A stretch of 64,000 nt of DNA from SVEL01 sp017381055. GTDB taxonomy: Bacteria > Bacillota > Clostridia > Lachnospirales > Lachnospiraceae. Below are positions 1 to 6,637 of the stretch, piece by piece (the stretch's first letter is position 1; every line of letters starts with the position of its first letter). Below the pieces are notes generated by a model. It saw only the letters and a program-made list of their open reading frames with translations, was not told the origin of the DNA and made no database searches. Where the stretch lies: positions 1-64,000 of the forward strand of contig JAXJYC010000008.1 of assembly GCA_036307185.1 (NCBI GenBank), in the 5' to 3' direction. A program made the translations under genes and the position numbers.

Positions 1-386
1 TCTTCATACATTTTAGCTACAGCATCATCTGTCATTCTTTCGTGTTTTTCTAATCCTAAAATTCTATCTACTAGATATTCGCTTTTTCCTGTTTTCTTAT
101 TTGTAAATAACGTTTTACTAAATATGACCGAACCAAGTGATGTTATTAATTGTTTTCTTGTATGACTTTCAATACTCCATTTTTCTTTTCTATATAGGCT
201 TTCTTGTAGCATTTTATCCATTAGTTCTAAGCTTTCCTGTATCATTTTTAAGCCCAGATTATGTAACTCGTCAGTCAATGCTAATACATACTCAGCCATT
301 TTTGTTGGCTCTCGCAAAAAATCATTTTCTAATTTTTCAAAATTCTTAATGCAATTCTCTTCAAAATACTTTATACTCTTAATCAT
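1..386 (-). CDS. ISLre2-family transposase, N-terminal part (runs off window)
   Basis: An open frame begins with ATG at 386 and continues without a stop to the window edge (128 codons seen). It reads MIKSIKYFEENCIKNFEKLE at the N-terminus, then a helical stretch, and later the motif LVDRILGLEKHERMTDDAV. The order 'short helical N-terminus, KKTGKSEYLVDRILG, EKHERMTDDAVAK' is what I know from ISLre2-type (UPF0236) transposases, which mobilise simple insertion sequences by DNA cleavage and rejoining. The catalytic region lies outside the window, so intactness cannot be judged. A Shine-Dalgarno-like AAAGGTAGGTG sits about 6 bases before the ATG, inside the 3' arm of a hairpin. Family assignment is by remembered motif and is fairly secure; function of this copy is unknown. 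Confidence 0.8.
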   Translation of the reverse strand, partial: MIKSIKYFEENCIKNFEKLENDFLREPTKMAEYVLALTDELHNLGLKMIQESLELMDKMLQESLYRKEKWSIESHTRKQLITSLGSVIFSKTLFTNKKTGKSEYLVDRILGLEKHERMTDDAVAKMYE

Positions 387-387
387 A

Positions 388-453
388 GAGGACACCTACC
401 TTTGTTAGTATTTGGTTTGGTCGCTAGATACTTTATCACAAAGGAGTGTCCTC
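388..453 (-). promoter_or_regulatory. Hairpin sequestering the transposase ribosome binding site
   Basis: On the minus strand GAGGACAC plus TTTG (starting at 453) pairs with CAAAG plus GTGTCCTC (ending at 388), directly before the ATG at 386. The Shine-Dalgarno-like AAAGGTAGGTG lies in the 3' arm. Fold-back of the start region in read-through transcripts is a known way insertion sequences limit transposase synthesis; here it is inferred from pairing only. Confidence 0.55.
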
Positions 454-640
454 TTTCTATGTCTTTATTTAATTTTCCGAATAAAATTTTACGCTAGCCT
501 TTCTTTGCATTAGCAAATAGTTATTATATGTAACTGCATCTAGTTATTAAAAGTCCTTAACAAAATAACTCTCTACTTTGGCTAGCTTTAATATTAACTC
601 CTATTATGTCTTATGATAAAAATTAGCTGTATATAAAACT

Positions 641-667
641 AAAAAGAACACCTGCTATCAGATGTTC
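641..667 (-). terminator. Probable terminator of the small membrane protein gene
   Basis: GAACATCTG and CAGGTGTTC (minus strand) form a 9-bp stem with one mismatch and a four-base loop, followed by TTTTTAG. It lies about 170 bases downstream of the stop at 836. The rest of 387-835 holds no gene that I can see, apart from a 21-bp tandem repeat at 777-832 and the IS leader hairpin. Confidence 0.55.
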
Positions 668-776
668 CTATACTCTATGTAACCATATTTATACACATTC
701 TTGCTCAAAAATTTTCTTAATCTAAAAACCGCGGTTTCGACTATATCATACCTATTTTATTGAAATTCCGCTGGAA

Positions 777-832
777 TTCGCCCGAATTTGACCTGATTTC
801 ACCCGAATTTGCCCTGTTTTCGCCCGAATTCG
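777..832. repeat. 21-bp tandem repeat, 2.7 copies
   Basis: Units start at 777, 798 and 819 and share TTCRCCCGAATTYG; units 1 and 2 differ at three positions and the third is cut short. The array ends three bases before the stop codon of the adjacent minus-strand gene, so it sits in its 3' UTR. A length of 21 would keep frame if the stop were read through. No function is evident. Confidence 0.8.
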
Positions 833-835
833 TTT

Positions 836-1207
836 TTAGAATTTGATTACGCTGTACATCAAGAACAGTATTGCGATTACAAGGAGTAGTTTAATCCAAT
901 CAAATAGGTTTGCTGCAAATCTCTTGAGCTTATTATCCTTTGGTATGCCGTCTTTGTATGCCTCTACTACCTTCGTACAGAAATCCTTTGTTCTAAACTT
1001 ATCGAAATCACCTGTCTCTAATCTTTCCTTTGCGTCATTGTATCTACGGCGTGTATTCTTTTCGTTTGTCGCTGTTCTATGGCTCATTCGCTGTGTTATA
1101 TCTGCTATCTTCCAAAGGGCGTACACTATCAGTACCATCGCTATCGGGTACAATATTGGCTTTGGTATGTTTAGTTCTGTTATTGTTCTCATTATATCTT
1201 TCATCAT
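836..1207 (-). CDS. Small two-helix membrane protein, unknown function
   Basis: I do not recognise this 123-residue protein. It has two hydrophobic segments, one near the N-terminus (ILYPIAMVLIVYALW) and one at the extreme C-terminus (LLLVIAILFLMYSVI), with a charged, Arg/Lys/Asp-rich middle between them; this suggests a membrane hairpin with a cytoplasmic domain. The frame can be extended three codons to an ATG at 1216, but GGAG abuts that ATG, whereas it lies nine bases before the ATG at 1207, so the latter is preferred. The gene stands alone in the accessory segment. An overlapping plus-strand frame (843-1271) lacks a plausible start signal and is taken as a shadow. A coding call is likely but not certain. 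Confidence 0.55.
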   Translation of the reverse strand: MMKDIMRTITELNIPKPILYPIAMVLIVYALWKIADITQRMSHRTATNEKNTRRRYNDAKERLETGDFDKFRTKDFCTKVVEAYKDGIPKDNKLKRFAANLFDWIKLLLVIAILFLMYSVIKF

Positions 1208-1739
1208 ATCTCTCATCTCCTATTCTATATATTATTTATATCTGTGTGTTTTGATGTTTGTCCTTAATTAGATAACTCTGATTAGTTCTACTCGGAGCTT
1301 GTATGTTCTTAATGTCCTTAACGATAAATGTTCTTTTGGTTTGCTCTAGTTGTAGCTTACATGTATTCTAGTATGCTGCTGTGTTTGTGCTTTTTCCTGT
1401 GTCCTTCGTGCTACTTCCGTCCTTAGTGTTTCTGTCCTTAACGGTTAGCAAGCTCATCTCGGTTCAGGCGTTATCTATAGGCTATCTGTTTTACCTATAT
1501 ATAGAATATCATATTTTGGTGTATAGGTAAAATTTCTATACAGCTATTTTTTAGATATGGTGTTTTTGGCTGTATAGGGATTGTGTGGCTGTGAGTTGGT
1601 CTGGGCGTGGGGCTGAGTTAGGAGTTCGGTCTGCGATATACTGCTCTTATATAGGTCAGGTAATTACACTTATTGGTCAGTATCTTTGGTCAGGTATATA
1701 TAGTATCTGACGTATCTAGGGTTGATATATCGTGTTTGT

Positions 1740-2107
1740 CTGACCTACTTGTAGGGAAGGTATTTTATTGTATTGTTTGTTACTGCTCTGTTCTATCTTC
1801 CTTTATACTGACCTTGATACAGGTAAGGTAATATTTACGTTAGGTATATTAATATACTGCATTTACTGACCTATTTATAGGTAAGGAAACTAGAGGTGTA
1901 GGTACGGGTGTAGTATATATTTACTGACCTTTATATAGGTAAGGGGCATTCTAATATTCTTTTCGATATACTGACCTACTTTAAGATAAGGTATTTGTCT
2001 TTTTGGTCTGTGAGTTATGCCATTTTACTGACCTACTTGTAGGGAAGGTATCAGTTCTTCTATCTGGGTATCTACTGTATTTCCCTGACCTACTTTAAGG
2101 GAGGGAT
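1740..2107. repeat. Array of seven degenerate 24-bp repeats
   Basis: Copies begin at 1740, 1807, 1865, 1923, 1970, 2027 and 2084. The consensus is close to ACTGACCTAYTTRTAGGKAAGG, with an inner near-palindrome such as CCTACTTGTAGG (1740, 2027) or CCTATTTATAGG (1865). Steps are 67, 58, 58, 47, 57 and 57 bases, so they differ by about one helical turn. Partial relatives (GGTCAGGTA) occur at about 1655-1700. The spacing suggests protein-binding sites on one face of the helix. There is no cas gene and the repeats are too degenerate for a typical CRISPR. Confidence 0.7.
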
Positions 2108-2955
2108 TAAGCCCCGTTATGATAGATGCACTTGTCTGGTCTGATAGCTTTTATCTGCGTTCTACTTGTCCTACGGCTGTTCTCTGGGTGTTTTTCGGGT
2201 GTTTTCTCTTGTCATGATGGTGATTGTACAGCGATTGTCTTATTATTTCTTATATACAGGTGCTTTTATTATGCTTATATACAGGTATTTATCTAAGTGT
2301 ATATGGGTTTAAGGGTGTATATAGGTTAATGTGTGGGGTTCTGTGTGGGTTTCTGTGTGGCTATATGTAGGTCTTGACTTGGGCGATGAGGTTTTATTGG
2401 GTGTATATACGTTGTACCTTGAGGTAAAGGGCATATATTCTATGAGTTTATTATGTTTTATAGCAAGGTAAAGAGTATTTCTATGTTCTCTTGGGTGTCT
2501 TCTCAAGTAGAACTCGTATATCTGCTCGTATTTTGCCCGTAAATTGCGTTTTCTTATGTTTAGGGTATATTTGCTCGTATGTAGATGTAAAAGGGTTAAA
2601 TGAGGCTATATTTAGGTGATAAAAAGGAAGAAGAAAGGGAAAGAAAGGGTTATTGGTGATACATAGGTTTATATCAATGGTAAGGTGTAGTGGTTGTATC
2701 TGCTTTAAAGGGAAGGGAAAGAAAGAAAAGGTGATGGATAAGCAAGGTTGATGATTATAGTGTAATTAAAGTGGCTTATGTAAGGGTAAGATGGGAAAGG
2801 TCAAAAGAAAGAGAAAAGGGAAGGGTGTATTGGCATATTATAGGTTATATCGGTAGGTCTGGGTATATATGAAGTTAGGGTGTTGGGTATGTCGCAATAC
2901 AACAGTTTGTGGTTTTCACAGGTCTTTTATTTGTTCTTTTGTTGGACTCGGCTAT

Positions 2956-3141
2956 AACATACCTATTCGCATACTATTTCTTATCTATTTTTATGCTATT
3001 TTCTATCTATATTTCTCGTTTTTCGTCTGTATGTTGTGGTTTTCACAATTATGTTGTGGTTTTCTGTTGTGGTTTCGCTTATCCTTTATATAAGAGAGGT
3101 CGTTTTCAATTACATCAATTTGTGGTAAAAAACCACATTTT
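2956..3141. repeat. Duplicated module, copy A
   Basis: Collinear with 3212-3398 at an offset of about 256-257 bases. It starts with TACCTATTC and ends with a block (CGCTTATCCTTTATATAAG..., 3076 onward) that is identical in both copies over 25 bases. It contains the motif TGTGGTTTTC at 3035 and 3055, a shorter form at 3068, and ends in the hairpin TGTGGTAAAAAACCACA (3121-3137). A further TGTGGTTTTC lies upstream at 2908. Confidence 0.8.
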
Positions 3142-3211
3142 CGGTATCTGAGCATACAATTTATGTAGTTTTCAACGACATTTTCGTTACTCTTTCATTC
3201 ACCTACACTAT

Positions 3212-3398
3212 AGTATACCTATTCATATACTATTTCATATCTATTTTCATAGTATATCATATATATTAATGTAGTTTTTCGTCCGTATCTTGTAGTTTTC
3301 AGAAATAATTTTGAAGTTTTTCGCTAGTTTTTCGCTTATCCTTTATATAAGAGAGGTAGTTTTCAATTACATCAATTTGCGGTAAAAAACTACATTTT
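3212..3398. repeat. Duplicated module, copy B
   Basis: Second copy of the module, diverged in its first 120 bases but near-identical from 3333 on. Here the internal motif is TGTAGTTTT rather than TGTGGTTTT, and the terminal complement reads AAAACTACA rather than AAAACCACA. Another TGTAGTTTTC lies between the copies at about 3163. Confidence 0.8.
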
Positions 3399-3421
3399 TC
3401 ATAAATTCAATTATAGACAAT

Positions 3422-3450
3422 AAAAAAAGAACAAGATGAACTTGCTCTTT
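3422..3450 (-). terminator. Terminator of tRNA-Leu(AAG)
   Basis: On the minus strand AAGAGCAAG pairs with CTTGTTCTT around a five-base loop and is followed by a run of seven T. It lies about 95 bases past the tRNA 3' end. Confidence 0.8.
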
Positions 3451-3464
3451 GAAGAAATAATAGG

Positions 3465-3497
3465 TTGTTTACTTTTTGTTTACTAATTGTTTACACT
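3465..3497. repeat. Three 11-bp direct repeats beside tRNA-Leu
   Basis: TTGTTTAC occurs at 3465, 3476 and 3487, exactly 11 bases apart, 48 bases from the 3' end of tRNA-Leu(AAG). Short direct repeats near a tRNA 3' end resemble arm-type sites of tyrosine integrases or excisionases, but no integrase gene is in view, so this role is an inference. Confidence 0.75.
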
Positions 3498-3544
3498 CGA
3501 AAGAAAAACGTTCATAAACCTCCTATTTTCACTATATTTCCGAG

Positions 3545-3626
3545 TGCGGAAAAAGGGACTTGAACCCTCACGTCTGTTGACACATGATCCTTAGTCATGC
3601 CTGTCTGCCAATTCCAGCATTTCCGC
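3545..3626 (-). tRNA. tRNA-Leu (anticodon AAG)
   Basis: The 82-nt minus-strand sequence folds as a type II tRNA: acceptor GCGGAAA/TTTCCGC with discriminator A, leucine-type D-arm GGAATTGGCAGA, anticodon stem CATGA/TCATG with loop CTAAGGA, a variable arm, and a T-arm with GGGTTCAAGTCCC. The loop places AAG at positions 34-36, which reads CUU and probably more if A34 becomes inosine. CCA is not encoded. Its 3' end faces the accessory segment to the left, so it may be an island integration site. Confidence 0.93.
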
Positions 3627-3669
3627 ATACCATCTTGTTTAAGAGGTATCTCTCAAACCCGACTTGGAT

Positions 3670-3698
3670 ATAATATCAAATGAACATTCAATTGTCAA
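3670..3698 (-). promoter_or_regulatory. Promoter of tRNA-Leu(AAG)
   Basis: TTGACA (3693-3698) and TATTAT (3670-3675), read on the minus strand, with a 17-bp spacer, about 43 bases before the tRNA 5' end. Confidence 0.8.
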
Positions 3699-3751
3699 CA
3701 ATTATTTTCATTTTTTTTAAATTATTTTTTAATACTCTCCTAGTTATTACA

Positions 3752-3780
3752 TTGACTTTACATCTAGCATTAGATATAAT
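3752..3780 (+). promoter_or_regulatory. Promoter of tRNA-Leu(CAG)
   Basis: TTGACT and TATAAT with a 17-bp spacer, 27 bases before the tRNA. Together with the minus-strand promoter at 3670-3698 this explains the whole 181-base gap between the two divergent tRNA genes. Confidence 0.85.
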
Positions 3781-3807
3781 GTTTTTCGTTGGTAATTTCC
3801 AACTTTT

Positions 3808-3891
3808 GCAGTTGTGGCGGAATTGGCATACGCGCATGATTCAGGTTCATGTCTAATTACTTAGATGAGGGTTCGACTCCCTTCAGCTGCA
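3808..3891 (+). tRNA. tRNA-Leu (anticodon CAG)
   Basis: An 84-nt type II tRNA: acceptor GCAGTTG/CAGCTGC (one G-T pair), discriminator A, leucine-type GGCGGAATTGGCA D-arm, anticodon stem CATGA/TCATG with loop TTCAGGT (anticodon CAG), a long variable arm, and T-arm GGGTTCGACTCCC. It reads CUG. It is divergent from tRNA-Leu(AAG) and followed by a strong hairpin terminator. Confidence 0.95.
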
Positions 3892-3912
3892 CTCAACAAT
3901 TTATTTTACACA

Positions 3913-3941
3913 AAAGGGTCTGATTCTTTATCAGACCCTTT
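3913..3941. terminator. Bidirectional terminator
   Basis: AAAGGGTCTGAT and ATCAGACCCTTT form a perfect 12-bp stem around TCTTT. It serves the tRNA on the plus strand and the convergent gene at 3954-4301 on the minus strand. Confidence 0.85.
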
Positions 3942-3953
3942 AACTTTCACATA

Positions 3954-4301
3954 TTATATGTTTCTTATAATAATATTACTTGGAATATCATCCTCAGTTA
4001 CCATTCTAATCTTGGCATAATCTCTTGCGCCAACCTTTATATACTCTATATCTTCCACAACAAAAAGGTGCCCCTTTACATTGCGACATTTTTTCAAATC
4101 ATTATCATCGTACTTCCAATTGTTTTTAATAAGTACATATGCCTCTTCCTCTTCTACTAGAACCACTCTAGGAATATCAAATAATCTCTTATCTGGAAGC
4201 GCTACGTAGTACTCCTCTATATTTGTTGCAACAACAATTGGCTTATCCCATTTATCTGCACCATCACTATTTCTAACAACAAAATAATCCTTCTTATCCA
4301 T
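3954..4301 (-). CDS. Hypothetical 115-residue protein
   Basis: I do not recognise this protein. From the chosen ATG (4301) it begins MDKKDYFVVRNSDGADKW and is soluble, acidic and probably beta-rich, with alternating hydrophobic strands (PIVVATNIEEYYVALP, GHLFVVEDIEYIKVGA). The frame extends 15 codons further to 4346, but AGGTG lies six bases before the inner ATG and nothing suitable precedes the outer one. It stands alone between the tpiA terminator and the tRNA-Leu terminator. There is no signal peptide or membrane segment. Confidence 0.7.
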   Translation of the reverse strand: MDKKDYFVVRNSDGADKWDKPIVVATNIEEYYVALPDKRLFDIPRVVLVEEEEAYVLIKNNWKYDDNDLKKCRNVKGHLFVVEDIEYIKVGARDYAKIRMVTEDDIPSNIIIRNI

Positions 4302-4347
4302 AAAGACACCTAATACTATATGTATACCCAATTTAAATGTAACCAAA

Positions 4348-4375
4348 CCTCACCCTTGCAAAAACAAGGATGAGG
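4348..4375 (-). terminator. Probable terminator of the gap-pgk-tpiA transcript
   Basis: CCTCACCCTTG and CAAGGATGAGG form an 11-bp stem with one mismatch, 25 bases after the tpiA stop. The following T-tract on the minus strand is broken (TTTGGTTACATTT), so termination may be partial. Confidence 0.55.
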
Positions 4376-4399
4376 CCTGATCTCAAATACTATTTTCTA

Positions 4400-5152
4400 T
4401 TATTTATTGTAATTAACAATCTTACCAAAGTCTGGCTTAAGTGATGCACCACCAACTAAACCACCATCGATATCTGCCTGTGCAAATAATTCTGGCGCGC
4501 TAGCTGCTGAAACACTTCCGCCGTACTGAATACGAATTTCTGCTGCTGTAGCATCATCATAAATCTCTGCGATGCACTCACGAATAGCAGCACAAACTTC
4601 CTGAGCCTGCTCAGTTGTAGCAACCTTACCTGTACCGATAGCCCAGATTGGCTCGTAAGCGATAACTGCTGTCTTAGCCTGATCTGCTGTTACATTAAGG
4701 AATGCAATCTTAATCTGCTGACGAATCCAGTCAATAGTAATACCCTGCTCTCTCTGTGTTAAAGACTCACCACAGCAGATGATTGGTGTAATACCATGCT
4801 CGAAAGCCTTAAGAACCTTCTTATTAACTGTCTCATCTGTCTCAGCAAAGTACTCTCTTCTCTCTGAATGACCGATAATAACGTACTTAACACCTACATC
4901 TGTAAGCATGTTAGGAGCGATTTCACCTGTGTATGCACCGCTCTCCTCATAGTACATATTCTCTGCACCGATGCAGATATTGCTACCCTTTGCAGCTTCC
5001 ATAGCTGGAATAATATCGATAGCTGGAACGCAGAATACTACGTCTACATCATCGTTAGCTACTAAAGGCTTTAATTCGTTTACTAATGCAACTGCCTGGC
5101 TTGGAGTCATATTCATCTTCCAGTTACCAGCAATAATTTTCTTTCTTGCCAT
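4400..5152 (-). CDS. tpiA: Triosephosphate isomerase
   Basis: It interconverts dihydroxyacetone phosphate and glyceraldehyde 3-phosphate in glycolysis as a cytoplasmic TIM-barrel homodimer. The 250-residue length is normal. The substrate-binding Lys is in GNWKMN (residues 6-11), the catalytic His is in VIIGHSERREYF, the catalytic Glu is in AYEPIWAIGTG (the flexible loop 6 follows), and the phosphate-binding GGSV and GGLVGGASL are near the C-terminus. It is the last gene of gap-pgk-tpiA and is separated from pgk by 171 bases containing three hairpins, which may set its mRNA level. A start with AGGAGAAAATAACAATG upstream agrees with the annotation. Confidence 0.98.
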   Translation of the reverse strand: MARKKIIAGNWKMNMTPSQAVALVNELKPLVANDDVDVVFCVPAIDIIPAMEAAKGSNICIGAENMYYEESGAYTGEIAPNMLTDVGVKYVIIGHSERREYFAETDETVNKKVLKAFEHGITPIICCGESLTQREQGITIDWIRQQIKIAFLNVTADQAKTAVIAYEPIWAIGTGKVATTEQAQEVCAAIRECIAEIYDDATAAEIRIQYGGSVSAASAPELFAQADIDGGLVGGASLKPDFGKIVNYNK

Positions 5153-5201
5153 TGTTATTTTCTCCTATTATTTATGTTTATATAATAGCTCGCACGTCCT
5201 C

Positions 5202-5308
5202 GATAGATTTTCGGAGAAAATCTATCTCCGCACGGGCTGTCGCCCGCTAATTCAAAACACTCCAACGCAAAATTGTGCAAGCACATTTTCCGTTGTACTG
5301 TTTCGAAT
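5202..5308. repeat. Three consecutive hairpins between pgk and tpiA
   Basis: Hairpin 1 (5202-5226) is a perfect 11-bp stem GATAGATTTTC/GAAAATCTATC with loop GGA. Hairpin 2 (5233-5246) pairs CGGGC with GCCCG. Hairpin 3 (5250-5308) pairs ATTC..AAACA, CAACG, AAAAT and GTGC with their complements around AA. None is followed by a T-run, so they look like mRNA processing or stability elements, or a dispersed palindromic repeat, rather than terminators. Confidence 0.75.
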
Positions 5309-5323
5309 TGAAGTGCTCGTAGT

Positions 5324-6520
5324 CTACTTGTCGTTTGCTGCTGCTACACCTGGAAGCTCCTTACCCTCAAGGAACTCAAGTGATGCACCACCACCTGTTG
5401 AGATGTGTGTCATCTTATCGCCGAATCCTAAGATATTAACAGCTGCTGCTGAATCACCACCACCGATAATTGTTGTAGCATCTATGTCAGCTAAAGCCTT
5501 AGCTACTGCAACTGTACCGTGTGCAAAGTTAGGCATTTCGAAACAACCCATTGGTCCGTTCCATACAACTGTCTTAGCATCCTTGATAGCATTAGCAAAA
5601 AGCTCTGCTGTCTTAGGTCCGATATCAAGACCTTCCATATCATCAGGAATTCCACCAAGTTCAACTGTCTTGAAGTTAGCATCGTTAGAGAAATCATCAG
5701 CTACTACGTTATCAACTGGGATAAGCATCTTAACGCCCTTCTCTTCAGCCTTCTTAAGCATATTTACAGCATACTCTTTGTAATCTTCCTCAAGTAATGA
5801 CTTACCTACTGGATGACCTAAACCAGCCATAAATGTATATGCCATACCACCACCGATGATAAGTGTATCTACCTTATCAAGTAAGTTCTCGATAACTGGA
5901 ATCTTAGATGAAACCTTAGCGCCACCTAAAATAGCTACGAATGGTCTTACAGGATTGTTAACAGCGTTTCCAAGGAACTCGATTTCCTTCTGCATTAAGT
6001 AACCAACTACTGCTGTGTCAACGAACTGTGTAACACCTACGTTTGAACAATGTGCTCTATGAGCTGTACCGAAAGCGTCGTTTACAAATACGTCACAAAG
6101 TGAAGCTAATTCCTTGCTGAATGCTTCGCCGTTCTTTGTCTCTTCTGCTCTATAACGAGTATTCTCAAGAAGAACAACATCACCATCGTTCATAGCCTCA
6201 ACTGCAGCCTTAGCGTTTGGTCCTACAACCTCAGCGTCTGCAGCAAACTTAACTTCCTGACCAAGAAGCTCTGATAATCTCTTAGCAACTGGTGCTAAAG
6301 ATAATTCTGGCTTTGGCTCTCCCTTTGGCTTACCAAGGTGTGAGCAAAGGATAACCTTACCACCATCGTTAATTAACTTCTTAAGAGTAGGAAGAGCTGC
6401 TACAAGACGATTCTCGTCTGTGATATTTAACTCAGCATCTAATGGAACGTTGAAATCACAACGAACTAATACTCTTTGTCCTTTTACATTAATATCATCT
6501 ACTGACTTCTTATTAAGCAT
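5324..6520 (-). CDS. pgk: Phosphoglycerate kinase
   Basis: It transfers phosphate from 1,3-bisphosphoglycerate to ADP, one of the two ATP-forming steps of glycolysis. The 398-residue length is typical. Visible signatures are the RVLVRCDFNVPLD segment near residue 17, the substrate-binding HLGKP (residues 60-64), VNDAFGTAHRAH, the KVSSKIPVIENLL nucleotide region near 205, and the C-terminal GGGDSAAAV and STGGGASLEFLEGK. It lies downstream of gap across a GC-rich hairpin and upstream of tpiA, the conserved clostridial order. AAAGGAGCAGAATTATG supplies the ribosome binding site. Confidence 0.98.
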   Translation of the reverse strand: MLNKKSVDDINVKGQRVLVRCDFNVPLDAELNITDENRLVAALPTLKKLINDGGKVILCSHLGKPKGEPKPELSLAPVAKRLSELLGQEVKFAADAEVVGPNAKAAVEAMNDGDVVLLENTRYRAEETKNGEAFSKELASLCDVFVNDAFGTAHRAHCSNVGVTQFVDTAVVGYLMQKEIEFLGNAVNNPVRPFVAILGGAKVSSKIPVIENLLDKVDTLIIGGGMAYTFMAGLGHPVGKSLLEEDYKEYAVNMLKKAEEKGVKMLIPVDNVVADDFSNDANFKTVELGGIPDDMEGLDIGPKTAELFANAIKDAKTVVWNGPMGCFEMPNFAHGTVAVAKALADIDATTIIGGGDSAAAVNILGFGDKMTHISTGGGASLEFLEGKELPGVAAANDK

Positions 6521-6546
6521 AATTCTGCTCCTTTCACGTTTAAATT

Positions 6547-6579
6547 AAGGGCCCGGTCCCGTTGGGAACCGGACCCCTT
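6547..6579 (-). other. GC-rich intercistronic hairpin between gap and pgk
   Basis: On the minus strand GGGTCCGGTTCCC pairs with GGGACCGGGCCC around AAC with one bulge. It is strikingly GC-rich for this genome. No T-run follows, so differential mRNA stability or processing between gap and pgk is more likely than termination. Confidence 0.7.
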
Positions 6580-6637
6580 TAGGTCTTTACCAAATCGTAG
6601 CTAATTTGTAGCTTCGATTATTATAACAGTTTATAAA

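Larger units (their letters stand above)
1217..3464. other. Gene-poor repeat-rich accessory DNA
   Basis: About 2.2 kb with no convincing gene on either strand. The plus strand is T/G-rich from about 1300 to 2560, purine-rich from 2580 to 2860 and T-rich from 2900 to 3400. Its contents are a helically spaced 24-bp repeat array (1740-2107), TCCTTAACG at about 1313 and 1437, TTATATACAGGT at 2250 and 2275, and a duplicated module (2956-3398). Short frames here (2309-2506 minus, 2869-3151 plus) are low-complexity and cross the repeats. The segment begins with an insertion sequence and ends at a tRNA 3' end, which fits a genomic island or its remnant. Confidence 0.6.

Noticed and set aside
843..1271. 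Plus-strand frame of 142 codons opposite the small membrane protein
   Set aside because: No ribosome binding site, and the minus-strand frame has a well-placed GGAG and a sensible membrane-protein composition.
1740..2107. CRISPR array (24-bp repeats with spacers of about 33 bp)
   Set aside because: Repeats are too degenerate, spacing is uneven (47-67 bp) and no cas gene is in view.
2309..2506. Minus-strand frame rich in His, Thr and Pro
   Set aside because: Low-complexity sequence caused by G/T-rich repeats; no start signal.
2869..3151. Two overlapping plus-strand frames rich in Phe, Cys and Tyr
   Set aside because: They run across the duplicated non-coding module and its hairpins; composition reflects T-rich DNA.
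4971..5783. 270-codon plus-strand frame opposite tpiA and pgk
   Set aside because: Mirror of two certain glycolytic genes; no start signal or family match.
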